Positions 42,369-50,163 of a stretch of DNA of 64,000 nt are shown piece by piece (the first letter of the stretch is position 1; each line of letters starts with the position of its first letter). The position numbers were made by a program, and so were the translations under genes. The DNA lies in assembly GCF_900091625.1 (NCBI RefSeq), contig NZ_FMIC01000002.1, forward strand, positions 5,394,001-5,458,000, given 5' to 3'. The notes under the pieces were generated by a model. The model was given only the letters and a program-made list of their open reading frames with translations. It ran no database searches and was not told the origin of the DNA. The DNA comes from Micromonospora peucetia. Lineage in GTDB: Bacteria > Actinomycetota > Actinomycetes > Mycobacteriales > Micromonosporaceae.

Positions 42369-44128
42369 CGGACGCCCCCGGCGACCAGGCCGGCGACGAG
42401 CTGGCGGCGGGCCAGCACCACCAGCAGCACCGGCAGGATCGAGGCGATGACCGAGCCGGCGGCGAGCGCCCCGCTGTTGGCCGCGAAGCCCCGGGTCTGG
42501 CCGGCGAGGAACAGCCCCAGCGGCAGCGCACCCGGCCCGCTGAACAGCAGACCCACCACCAGGTCGTTCCACACCTGCACGAACTCGAGCACCGCGACGG
42601 CGACCACGGCCGGGCGGTTGTGCCGGGCGAGCAGCCGCAGGGTGCCCCACCAGTGTCGCCCGCCCACCCGGGCCGCCCGCACCTGCTCGGCGGGCAGGTC
42701 CGCGAACGCGTTGCGCAGCACCAGCACGGCGAACGGCACGCCCAGCGCGACGTGCACCAGCGCCAGTCCACGCGCCGTGCCCGAGGACAGCACGACGCCG
42801 AGCACCTCGTTGACCGGCCCGGCGATCACCTGCACCGGCACGATGGCGGCGGCCATCAGCAGCAGCCCGGCGGCCTGGGCGCGTGGCCCGGTCAGCCAGG
42901 CCAGCGGGTACGCGGCGAGCAGCGCGACGCCCAGCACCACGGCGGTGACCGTGGTCGCCAGCACCAGCGTGAAGCCGAGCGTGCGCCACAGCTCGGCGCC
43001 GGTCAGCAGGTCACGGTAGGAGTCGAGGCTGGGCGGGCTCCACCACCAGCCCCGGGCTGCCGCGTCCACCGTGCCGTGCAGCGAGGTGGCGAGCAGCACC
43101 CCGAGCGGCACCAGCCAGGCGACCGCCGCGCCCGCGACCAGCAGCCGGGTCACCCGCCGTGGCGCCGGCGTCGCCGGATCAGGCTCGGCGGGCACCTGGT
43201 CCCGGGGCGGCGGCCACGCCTGCCGTACGAACAGGGCCGTGACCAGCATGCCGGCGGCCACCGCCACCAGCCACACCACGCCGAGCGCGGCGCCCTCGCC
43301 GGTGGTGGCGCCGTTGGAGGTCTGCCAGACCCGCAGCGCGAGCACCGAGGCCTCGTCGCGCACCGAGCCGGGCGTCATCACCAGGATCAGGTCGAACGTC
43401 CGGGCGGTGCCGAGCGCCGCCAGGGTGAAGACCACCGCCACGGTACGCAGCAGCAGTGGCCGCCACTGCGCGTCCCAGAGCACGTCGCGGCGGTTGCCGC
43501 CGTAGGCGCGGACCGCGTCGGCGAGGCTGGGCGGTACGGCGTCGAGGGCGGCCCGGAACACCAGCACGGCCAGCCCGACCCAGGCCCACACGAACGCGGA
43601 CATCAGCGCCACCGTGACCAGGCCGGGGCCGAGCAGTTGCGGGGCGTCGGCCGCAGACCGGCCGGTCAGCGTCGCGGCGACCAGGGTGGCCAGCCCACGC
43701 CCCGGATCCGGGTCGTACATCAGCCGGAAGGTGACCCCGGTCACCACCAGCGGCAGCGCGGCCGGCACCACCAGGATGAGGCGGACCAGCCCACCCTCCT
43801 GTGAGCGGCGCGAGGCGGCGGCGAGCAGGTAGCCCAGCACGGTGACCACCGCCGGCACCACCAGCGCCCAGAGCAGCGTGCGTCCCACCACGGCCCAGGT
43901 GCCGGGCGCGGCCAGCGCGGTGCGGAAGTGTTCCGCGCCCACCCACCGGCCGTCGGTGGTGACGCTGGCGTGCACGGTACGCACCACCGGCCACGCCACC
44001 AGCCCGCCGAGCAGCAACAGGGCGGGCAGCAGCAGCGCCCAGGTGGCCCCCGCCGCCGGGTAGGCCCGCCCGCGCCGGGGCGGCCCGACGTCGTCGAGGA
44101 CGGCCAACTCGCCCAGGACGCGGCTCAT
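42365..44128 (-). CDS. Fused two-permease protein of a sugar-type ABC transporter (MalF-MalG fusion)
   Basis: A 587-aa protein joining two BPD-transporter permeases. The first half starts with LLLPALLLLGGLVAWPVVRTV and has an EAA-like loop SLADAVRAYGGNRRDVLWDA. A Pro-rich cytoplasmic linker lies at about residues 310-330. The second half starts with LLVAGAAVAWLVPLGVLLATSL and has the loop PAEQVRAARVGGRHWWGTL. Both loops keep a Gly but drift from consensus, and the usual Leu-Pro after the loop is lost. ATGA overlap with the binding-protein gene. The matching ATPase in the operon is degenerate, so active transport is uncertain. Confidence 0.88.
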   Translation of the reverse strand: MSRVLGELAVLDDVGPPRRGRAYPAAGATWALLLPALLLLGGLVAWPVVRTVHASVTTDGRWVGAEHFRTALAAPGTWAVVGRTLLWALVVPAVVTVLGYLLAAASRRSQEGGLVRLILVVPAALPLVVTGVTFRLMYDPDPGRGLATLVAATLTGRSAADAPQLLGPGLVTVALMSAFVWAWVGLAVLVFRAALDAVPPSLADAVRAYGGNRRDVLWDAQWRPLLLRTVAVVFTLAALGTARTFDLILVMTPGSVRDEASVLALRVWQTSNGATTGEGAALGVVWLVAVAAGMLVTALFVRQAWPPPRDQVPAEPDPATPAPRRVTRLLVAGAAVAWLVPLGVLLATSLHGTVDAAARGWWWSPPSLDSYRDLLTGAELWRTLGFTLVLATTVTAVVLGVALLAAYPLAWLTGPRAQAAGLLLMAAAIVPVQVIAGPVNEVLGVVLSSGTARGLALVHVALGVPFAVLVLRNAFADLPAEQVRAARVGGRHWWGTLRLLARHNRPAVVAVAVLEFVQVWNDLVVGLLFSGPGALPLGLFLAGQTRGFAANSGALAAGSVIASILPVLLVVLARRQLVAGLVAGGVR

Positions 44129-45459
44129 CGGCCGCCCCCCGTCGACCGGGCCGCCGCCGCCAGTTGCCCGACGGCCCGGCGGGTGGCCTCACCGGCGGCG
44201 ACTCCGTTCGTGACGTCGGCGAAGAAGTCCTGCATGATCCGCCAGATGCCCACCCCGTCGGAGCCGGTGAACGGGCCCGGCAGGCCGTCGGAGAGGTCGA
44301 AGTGCACCGCCCCGGGTGTGCGCAGCTCGGCGGCGAGGCGTCGACGGACGGGGTCGCGGTAGTCGTCCAGCGGCACGGACACGTTGGGGGAGAGATAGCC
44401 GCCGGCACTCAGCCACGGCTGGAACGTCGAGCCGTCGCTGAGCCAGCGCACCAGTTCCGCCCCGCGGGTCGAGCCGGCGAACGCCACCGCCGCGTCGCCG
44501 CCGATGATCAGCGGGTGGTCGGCGACCCGGGAGCCGGGGAAGCGGAAGGTTTTCAGCTGCTCCGAACCCCGGCGGAACCGGCCGCTGACGTCGTCGACGA
44601 AGTCGGCCTCGAAGAGCATCGTGGCCCGCTGGTGGTACACCACCTGGATCACCGACTCCTCGTACTGGGTGAGCAGGGCCCGGCGCCCGCCGCCCGGGAA
44701 CGCGCCGTCGATGCTCCACAGCTCGGCGAGCCGGTCCAGCGCCGTGTGCGTCGACGGGCTCCGCCAGTCGGCCTCGCCGCGGGCCAGTGCCTCGTAGTAG
44801 CCGGCCGGGGCCACGTCGGCGAGCACGTTCTCGAACCAGTCGGTGAGCACCCAGCCGTCGGCCGCGCCAACGGCCAGCGGCGCCGGGCCGTCGCCCGCCC
44901 GGGCCCGCGCGCCGAGCCGCCGGGTCAGCGTCACGAGCTGGTCCCAGGTGCGCGGTGGCGTGTGGAGCATCGACGGGAAATACCAGAACAGCGACTTGTG
45001 GGCCGCCTTCACCCAGACGCCGTAACGCCGCCCGTCGGCGGAGAGCAGGTCGGCCAGGCCGGGCGGGAGGGCGTAGCTGGCGGCGGGGGTCAGCTCGCGC
45101 AGCCAGCCGCGCCGGGCGTACTCGACAACCAGCCCCGACCTGGGCAGGATCGCCACGTCGGGGCTGGTGCCGGCCAGTTGGCGGGCGCGCAGGAACGCGT
45201 CGATGTCGTTGCCGGCGCTGATCACCTGCACCCCGGCGTCGTAGCCGGCCACGACCTCGCGGAAACGGGCCAGCTCGCCGCCGCTCCACACGACCGCGAC
45301 CTGGACCGCCGGCGGTGCGCCGGAGCAGCCCGCCGCGGCGGTCACGGTAGCCGCGGCGGTGGCCCGCAGCAGGGTACGACGGCTCGGCCGCGCCGCCGTC
45401 GTCACCCAACCTCCCGGCGTCACCCGTCGCGCCGACATCGCCCAGCCCGCCGACGTCAC
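44125..45459 (-). CDS. Sugar-type ABC binding lipoprotein with Tat-like signal
   Basis: Extracellular solute-binding protein, 444 aa from GTG 45459. The export signal has a twin-arginine motif (PSRRTLLRAT), an Ala/Thr-rich core and a lipobox ending AAAGC, so a Tat-exported lipoprotein. The mature domain has the family-1 fold (PDVAILPRSGLVVEYARRGWL, HKSLFWYFPSMLH, DHPLIIGGDAAVAF). GTG 45459 overlaps the ATPase-like gene stop and has GAGGTGG upstream; GTG 45405 would give a shorter, more usual signal length. It is the likely ligand-sensing part of the locus. Confidence 0.87.
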   Translation of the reverse strand: MTSAGWAMSARRVTPGGWVTTAARPSRRTLLRATAAATVTAAAGCSGAPPAVQVAVVWSGGELARFREVVAGYDAGVQVISAGNDIDAFLRARQLAGTSPDVAILPRSGLVVEYARRGWLRELTPAASYALPPGLADLLSADGRRYGVWVKAAHKSLFWYFPSMLHTPPRTWDQLVTLTRRLGARARAGDGPAPLAVGAADGWVLTDWFENVLADVAPAGYYEALARGEADWRSPSTHTALDRLAELWSIDGAFPGGGRRALLTQYEESVIQVVYHQRATMLFEADFVDDVSGRFRRGSEQLKTFRFPGSRVADHPLIIGGDAAVAFAGSTRGAELVRWLSDGSTFQPWLSAGGYLSPNVSVPLDDYRDPVRRRLAAELRTPGAVHFDLSDGLPGPFTGSDGVGIWRIMQDFFADVTNGVAAGEATRRAVGQLAAAARSTGGGR

Positions 45460-46064
45460 TCGTCCACCTCGGCGGCGACCGGCACGTCGGCCAGGGCGGT
45501 CGGGTCGGCCGTGCACACCAGCACGGCCACCCCCGGCGTGTCCGGTGGGGAGAGCCGTTCGAACAGGTCGGTCAGCCGCCCGCCGACGACCGGCCCGGTC
45601 GGCAGGTCGATCACGAGCACCTCGGGCAGGCAGACCACCGCCCGGGCCAGCGCCACCCGGAACCGCTGCGCCTCCGACAGCAGATGCGGGTGCAGCCCCA
45701 ACGTCGGTGCCAGCTCCAGCTGGTCGACCACCGTCGCCGTCCAGGCGTCGGCCACCTCCCGCACCCGCTCCCGCCGGCGCTGGCCGTAGGCGATGTTGCG
45801 GCGCACGGTGAGGTGGGGCAGCAGCGCGCCGCCGGCCGGCACGTAGGCGATGTGGCGCTGTGGCGGCGGCAGGGTGGTCACCTCCCGGTCGCCGACCAGG
45901 ACCCGGCCGGCGACCGGCGCGGCCAGTCCGCTCACCACCCGGGCGACGGCGGTGCCGAGGGGCGGGGCGGCGACCAGGCCGGCGCAGGCGCCAGCGGGGA
46001 CGTCGAGGGTCACCGCGGCGGTGCCGGGCATGGCGACGAGTGCGCACAGTCGTAACGTGGCCAT
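45456..46064 (-). CDS. Degenerate ABC ATPase-like protein (pseudo-ATPase)
   Basis: A 202-aa protein whose frame and spacing match a CUT1 ATPase (GRVLVGDREVTTLPPPQR, IAYVPAGGALLPHLTVRRNI), but every catalytic motif is altered. Walker A is AAPPLGTA with no Lys-Ser/Thr, the Q-loop Gln is Pro, the signature is LSEAQRFR, Walker B is VLVIDLPTG with Leu for the catalytic Glu, and the switch His is absent. No stop or frameshift is present and codon bias is normal, so the gene is maintained. The TOBE domain is missing. ATG 46064 is the best start; a TTG 39 bp upstream is possible. First gene of the coupled operon. Confidence 0.85.
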   Translation of the reverse strand: MATLRLCALVAMPGTAAVTLDVPAGACAGLVAAPPLGTAVARVVSGLAAPVAGRVLVGDREVTTLPPPQRHIAYVPAGGALLPHLTVRRNIAYGQRRRERVREVADAWTATVVDQLELAPTLGLHPHLLSEAQRFRVALARAVVCLPEVLVIDLPTGPVVGGRLTDLFERLSPPDTPGVAVLVCTADPTALADVPVAAEVDE

Positions 46065-46156
46065 CACCTCCGGTGACCGGGCAGCGCCCCCAGGGTCGCA
46101 CAATCCGCCGACAACCGGCGCCCCGCCACCGTCCCCTCTGGAGCGGGGAGCGGGGT

Positions 46157-47170
46157 TCAGGTCGGTGCCCGTCCACCGCTGCCGATCACGGCCGGATGCG
46201 GGGCATAGAGGGCGGCGAGAGCGGTGGCGGTGGCGGCGAGCCGGTCCCGCAGCGCGGCCGGGGCCAGCACCTCCACGTCCGCGCCGAGCCGCAGCAGGTC
46301 GCCGTGGGCGTGGGTGAGCGACTCGATCGGGACGACGGCGGTCACCCAGCCGACGTCGTCGGGCGGCCCGGCGGTGTCGTCCACGGCCGCCACCACCAGC
46401 TCGCTGGCGATCTCCCGGAGCCGGTCCCGACCCCGGGAAGAGAGCCGGATCGTGGCGACGTCACGGTGCAGGCCGGCCCTGAAGCGCACCACGTGCGCCC
46501 GCCACCAGGCGGGCAGGTCGAATCCCGCCGGGCGCGGGAACTCTTCGTCGAGGGTGGTCAGCGACAGGACCTGGTTGACCCGGTAGGTGGCGGGCCCGTC
46601 CCGCCCGGGCCGGCCGGCGACCGTGTACCACCGGCCTCCCTTCAGGACCAGTCCGTAGGGCTCCAGCACCCGGTCGACCTCCCCGGCCCAGCTGCGGTAG
46701 CGCACGGCGATCCGGCGCTGCCGCCAGACCGCCTCGGCCACCTCGGCGAGGTGCGGTGAGGCGTCGCCGTCGGCGTACCAGTTGGGGGTGTCCAGGTGGA
46801 AGCGCTCCTGGATCCGGGCCGCCCGGTCGGCCAGCGCGGGCGGCAGCGCGGCGTGCAGCTTGAGCTGGAGCGCGGCGACCGCCGCCCCGTAGCCCAGCTC
46901 GGCGGCGGGCCCGGGCAGCCCGGCGAGGAAGAGCCGCTCCGCCTCATGGGCGGTCAGCCCGGTCAGCCTCGTCCGCCAGCCGTCGACGAGCTGGTAGCCA
47001 CCCGCGTGCCCGGACTCGCCGTAGAGCGGGATGCCGGCCGCGTGCAGCGACTCGACATCGCGGTAGACGGTGCGGGTGGACACCTCCAGCCGCTCGGCGA
47101 GCTGCGCGGCGGTCATCCGCCCGTGGGCCTGGAGCAGCATCAGGAGGGAGAGCAGTCGACTGGCACGCAT
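46157..47170 (-). CDS. HTH/WYL-domain transcriptional regulator (YafY type)
   Basis: A 337-aa regulator. Residues 1-60 are a DeoR-like HTH (RLLSLLMLLQAHGRMTAAQL, EVSTRTVYRDVESL). Residues ~140-215 are the WYL domain (RQRRIAVRYRSW, VLEPYGLVLKGGRWYTVA, TYRVNQV) and the C-terminal WCX extension follows. WYL domains bind nucleotides or nucleic-acid ligands. It diverges from two small genes across CTGACA-GTAGT-TGTCAG, its likely operator. It lies 92 bp upstream of the pseudo-ATPase operon on the same strand, so read-through or co-regulation is possible. Confidence 0.92.
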   Translation of the reverse strand: MRASRLLSLLMLLQAHGRMTAAQLAERLEVSTRTVYRDVESLHAAGIPLYGESGHAGGYQLVDGWRTRLTGLTAHEAERLFLAGLPGPAAELGYGAAVAALQLKLHAALPPALADRAARIQERFHLDTPNWYADGDASPHLAEVAEAVWRQRRIAVRYRSWAGEVDRVLEPYGLVLKGGRWYTVAGRPGRDGPATYRVNQVLSLTTLDEEFPRPAGFDLPAWWRAHVVRFRAGLHRDVATIRLSSRGRDRLREIASELVVAAVDDTAGPPDDVGWVTAVVPIESLTHAHGDLLRLGADVEVLAPAALRDRLAATATALAALYAPHPAVIGSGGRAPT

Positions 47171-47174
47171 TCCG

Positions 47175-47191
47175 CTGACAGTAGTTGTCAG
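47175..47191. promoter_or_regulatory. Palindromic operator candidate for the WYL regulator
   Basis: CTGACA, GTAGT, TGTCAG: a perfect 17-bp interrupted palindrome placed 5 bp from the WYL start codon and 23 bp from the divergent ATG. Confidence 0.6.
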
Positions 47192-47214
47192 TGAAGTGTC
47201 CCTACCGTCCCGGC

Positions 47215-47694
47215 ATGGCTTTTCGCGACAAGGAACTTCGGGTGCCGGGACCTCTCACGGTCGCCGGCCGCAAGCTCAAGCGCTACCACGTGGACCAGCC
47301 GGAGCACCGGATCGAACCGGAGGTGGAGCGGGCCGCGTACGCCGTGCTGCCCCGCCTGCTGCCCACCCGCGACGGCGACGGCATGCCGGCGGCCGGCTGG
47401 GTGGTGCTGCACCGGGGCGCCGACACGGGGGCGTACCTGCTGGCGTACAGCTGGGTCTGGGACAACGTGGTGGAGGTGCGGATCGCGGCGGCCGGTCAGC
47501 CCGCCGTCGGCTGCCCGGACGACGACCCGGCCCGCTTCGTGGACCTGGACCGCTCCTGGGCGGGCTGTGTCTGGGAGTTGGGGGTGCTGGAGCACGAGCG
47601 GGCCGCCTGGGCCCGGCACGTGCTGGCACCGGAGCGCCCGGACCTGACCGGCTGGATCGCCGACAGCCGCGCCGAGGGGCCGGTGGGGCGCTGA
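47215..47694 (+). CDS. Hypothetical protein divergent from WYL regulator
   Basis: A 159-aa soluble protein I do not recognise. It begins AFRDKELRVPGPLTVAGRKLKRYHV and has a central beta-rich part (GWVVLHRGADTGAYLLAYSWVWD) and a cysteine-containing WAGCVWELGVLEHERAAW helix. No signal peptide or membrane helix. ATG 47215 is chosen; longer readings lack support and would include the operator. The start lies 7 bp after a TACCGT box and has no ribosome site, so the mRNA may be leaderless. Overlap with the next ATG (TGATG) shows co-translation. Likely target of the WYL regulator. Confidence 0.78.
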   Translation: MAFRDKELRVPGPLTVAGRKLKRYHVDQPEHRIEPEVERAAYAVLPRLLPTRDGDGMPAAGWVVLHRGADTGAYLLAYSWVWDNVVEVRIAAAGQPAVGCPDDDPARFVDLDRSWAGCVWELGVLEHERAAWARHVLAPERPDLTGWIADSRAEGPVGR

Positions 47695-48155
47695 TGGGCG
47701 ACTTCGACTTCCTTGTCGGCACCTGGAACGTGGCCAACCGGCGTCTGCGCGAGCGGCACGTCGGCGGCGACGACTGGGACGAGTTCCCCGGGGTCTCCGT
47801 GGCCCGGAGCTTCTTCGGCGGTGCCGGCAGCTTCGACGAGATCACCTTCCCCACCCGCGGTTTCTCCGGCGCGACCATGCGGATCTTCGACCCGGCGGCG
47901 GGCACCTGGTCCATCTACTGGATGAACAGCCGGCGCGGGATGTTGGAGCTGCCGCCGGTGGTCGGCCGGTTCGCCGCAGGAGTGGGAACGTTTCTCGCCG
48001 ACGACGTCGACGAGGGGCGCCCGGTGCGGTGCCGGTTCGTCTGGTCCGCGGTCACCCCGACCTCCTGCCGCTGGGAGCAGGCGTTCTCCACCGACGGCGA
48101 GCGCACCTGGGAGACCAACTGGGTCATGGAGTTCACCCGGGCGCCGACCGGCTGA
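47694..48155 (+). CDS. Calycin/DUF1579-like small protein
   Basis: A 153-aa protein opening with DFDFLVGTWNVANRRLRER, the start typical of DUF1579-like and other calycin-type beta barrels that bind small ligands. Further barrel strands are visible in MRIFDPAAGTWSIYWMNSRR and RFVWSAVTPTSCRWEQAFS. Start overlaps the previous stop. No signal peptide. A strong hairpin follows the stop, ending this two-gene transcript. Confidence 0.75.
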   Translation: MGDFDFLVGTWNVANRRLRERHVGGDDWDEFPGVSVARSFFGGAGSFDEITFPTRGFSGATMRIFDPAAGTWSIYWMNSRRGMLELPPVVGRFAAGVGTFLADDVDEGRPVRCRFVWSAVTPTSCRWEQAFSTDGERTWETNWVMEFTRAPTG

Positions 48156-48171
48156 CCGGCTCGCGGCCCTA

Positions 48172-48201
48172 CCGGCTCGACTCAGCGGGACGCCGAGCCG
48201 G
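48172..48201 (+). terminator. Hairpin after the calycin-like gene
   Basis: CCGGCTCG (48172-48179) and CGAGCCGG (48194-48201) are perfect 8-bp arms around a 14-base loop, 17 bp past the stop. No U-tract. Confidence 0.5.
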
Positions 48202-48305
48202 GCCGGTGGGGGCATCTCCCAGCCCTGAGCGAGCCGGTTGCGCGAGCTGACCAACACCATCGGCGGACGTCGCGTTCCACCAGGCCATCGCCGCCCGCCG
48301 GTCGG

Positions 48306-48611
48306 TCAGCCGGCCGGGCGCGGTGGGAGCCCGAGTTGCTGGCAGGCCTCCCGGTACATCCGCACCACCTCCTGCCGGATCTGGACGCGCTCGGTCAGCC
48401 GGTGGGCGAACGGCACCCGCACCGGGACCTCGATGTCGTGCGCGGTGACGGCGAACTCCATCCCCTCGGCGTCCAGGCCGGTGGCCCGGGCGCGGGTCGC
48501 GGCCGGTTGCCCGCCGAGCGTGCGGCAGATGAGCAGCGAGTCCTCGGGGTGGTCGTCGTTCATGTGCCGGCAGACGGCGCCGACCACCTCGGGGGTGAAC
48601 GGGGCGGTCAC
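48306..48611 (-). CDS. DUF2470-domain heme-utilisation protein
   Basis: A 101-aa protein matching the DUF2470/HugZ C-terminal heme-binding type: VVGAVCRHMNDDHPEDSLLI, DAEGMEFAVT, VRVPFAHRLTERVQIRQEVVRMY. In this family the HMNDDH segment contributes to heme or iron handling. GTG start overlaps the heme-oxygenase stop (GTGA), placing it at the 3' end of the heme operon. Confidence 0.87.
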   Translation of the reverse strand: MTAPFTPEVVGAVCRHMNDDHPEDSLLICRTLGGQPAATRARATGLDAEGMEFAVTAHDIEVPVRVPFAHRLTERVQIRQEVVRMYREACQQLGLPPRPAG

Positions 48612-49279
48612 GCCGCCACCTCCGCGTCTCCGGCCGGAACGAACCGGGCCAGGTCGGCGAAGACCTCGGTGTTGTGCCGGTACGCCACGAGCACCTCGGC
48701 CCGCAGCGCGGCCCGTCCCTCCTCGTCGAGCGGGAGGTCGTCCAGCCTGGCCCGGTAGGCGTCCTTGTACGCCTTCGGGCTGGTGATCCGGTCGAACCGG
48801 TAGAACGCCGCGCCGGCGTCCCCGGCCAGCCCGTAGTGCCGGGCGACGGACCGGCCGATGTGCAGGCCGCCGGAGAGGTCGCCGAGGTAGCGGGTGTAGT
48901 GGTGGGCGATGAACTGTTCCGGCGAGCTGGCGCAGACCGCGCCGAGGCGCCCGGCGTAGGAGACCGTCGCCGGGCTCGGCTCGATCCGTCCGTGCCAGTC
49001 GGCCCCGAGCAGGAACTCCAGGTCCGCGGCGAGGGCCGGCAGTCGGGTCAGCGCGTCGTCGACGAACGGGCCGGCGACTGGGTCGTGGCGCATCGCCTCG
49101 GCGGCACCCTCCAGTGCCTCGTAGATCACGTGGTGCTGCATCACCAGCGCGGTGTAGCCCGCGCGGTCCAGGTCGCCGGCTACCAGGGCGGAAATGTAAC
49201 GCTGGGACTCGGCGCCCTGGTGGGCCTCCTTGCTGGCGGCCCGCAGTTCGGCCGAGAACGGGGTGCTGGTCGGACTCAT
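48608..49279 (-). CDS. Heme oxygenase (biliverdin-producing, HmuO type)
   Basis: Opens heme to biliverdin, CO and iron in the cytoplasm. At 223 aa it has normal length. The proximal ligand is His20 (SKEAHQGAES) and the distal helix is HHYTRYLGDLSGGLHIG with the flexible Gly-rich kink. The C-terminal AFYRFDRITSPKAYKDAYR is a family block. It lies directly after the heme ATPase gene (4-bp overlap) and so releases iron from heme brought in by HmuTUV. Confidence 0.94.
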   Translation of the reverse strand: MSPTSTPFSAELRAASKEAHQGAESQRYISALVAGDLDRAGYTALVMQHHVIYEALEGAAEAMRHDPVAGPFVDDALTRLPALAADLEFLLGADWHGRIEPSPATVSYAGRLGAVCASSPEQFIAHHYTRYLGDLSGGLHIGRSVARHYGLAGDAGAAFYRFDRITSPKAYKDAYRARLDDLPLDEEGRAALRAEVLVAYRHNTEVFADLARFVPAGDAEVAA

Positions 49280-50163
49280 GTCTCCTCCAGGGTGACGGGG
49301 GGCCGGGCCGGTCGCCGCCGTCGCGGAACGACCAACGGTAGCCGGGTACGTGGGTGTGGCACGACCTCGACGTCGTGCCGGTAGACCTCGCTGAGCAGTG
49401 CTGCGGTGAAGACCTCCGCCGGCGGTCCGGCGGCACGCACCCGGCCGTCGGCGAGCAGGGTGACGGTGTCCGCGTACGCGCCGGCGAGGGTCAGGTCGTG
49501 CAGCACCGCCACCACGGCGTCCCCGGCGCGCGCCCGATCACGGGCGATGCGCATGACCAGTTCCTGGTGGCCGAGGTCGAGGGCCGCGGTCGGTTCGTCG
49601 AGCAACAGCACGGCGGCGCGCTGCGCCAGTGCCCGGGCCAGCGTGACGCGCGCCTGTTCGCCGCCCGAGAGCGACGGGTACCGCCGGTCGGCGAACCGGG
49701 TCACGTCGCAGCGCTCAAGGACGTCGGCGACGGTCGCGTCGTCGCGCTGCTGTTCCGGCCGCCCCGCCCACGGCGCCCGTCCCATCCGCACCACCTCGTC
49801 GACGGTGAACGGGAAGCTCAGCGTGCTGCGCTGGGGTAGCACGGCCCGGCGCATCGCCAGTTCCACCGGCGACCATCCGGCCGGGGGCGACCCGTCGATC
49901 TCGACGGTGCCGGCCACCGCCGGCAGGTCGCCGCTGACGGCCGCGAGCAGGGTGGACTTGCCCGCGCCGTTCGGTCCGACGAGCGCGTGCACCTCGCCGG
50001 CCCGGATCCGCAGGTCGACCCCGTCCAGCACCGGCTGTCCGGTGCGGTCGACGCGCAGGCCGGCGACCCGGACGCGGGTCGTCCCCGGAGGCACCGGCAC
50101 CGGCACGCGGGGCGCAGCCCAGCGACGCGGGCCGCGCGTCAGCCCGCCTTTGAACGGGCTCAT
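49276..50163 (-). CDS. hmuV: Heme ABC transporter ATPase
   Basis: ATPase of a heme importer, 295 aa. Walker A GPNGAGKST at 63-71, Q-loop VLPQRSTLSFPFTVDEVVRMG, signature LSGGEQAR, Walker B VLLLDEPTAALD and switch His (VLHDLTLA) are all intact. An extra Pro/Arg-rich N-terminus of about 30 residues precedes the domain; a shorter start is possible. ATGA overlaps on both sides. Confidence 0.92.
   Translation of the reverse strand: MSPFKGGLTRGPRRWAAPRVPVPVPPGTTRVRVAGLRVDRTGQPVLDGVDLRIRAGEVHALVGPNGAGKSTLLAAVSGDLPAVAGTVEIDGSPPAGWSPVELAMRRAVLPQRSTLSFPFTVDEVVRMGRAPWAGRPEQQRDDATVADVLERCDVTRFADRRYPSLSGGEQARVTLARALAQRAAVLLLDEPTAALDLGHQELVMRIARDRARAGDAVVAVLHDLTLAGAYADTVTLLADGRVRAAGPPAEVFTAALLSEVYRHDVEVVPHPRTRLPLVVPRRRRPARPPVTLEET

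Noticed and set aside
40359..43019. Long plus-strand open frame opposite the NB-ARC/TPR gene
   Set aside because: Repetitive Arg/Gln/Gly/Val content typical of an antisense shadow; it crosses two well-supported minus-strand genes.
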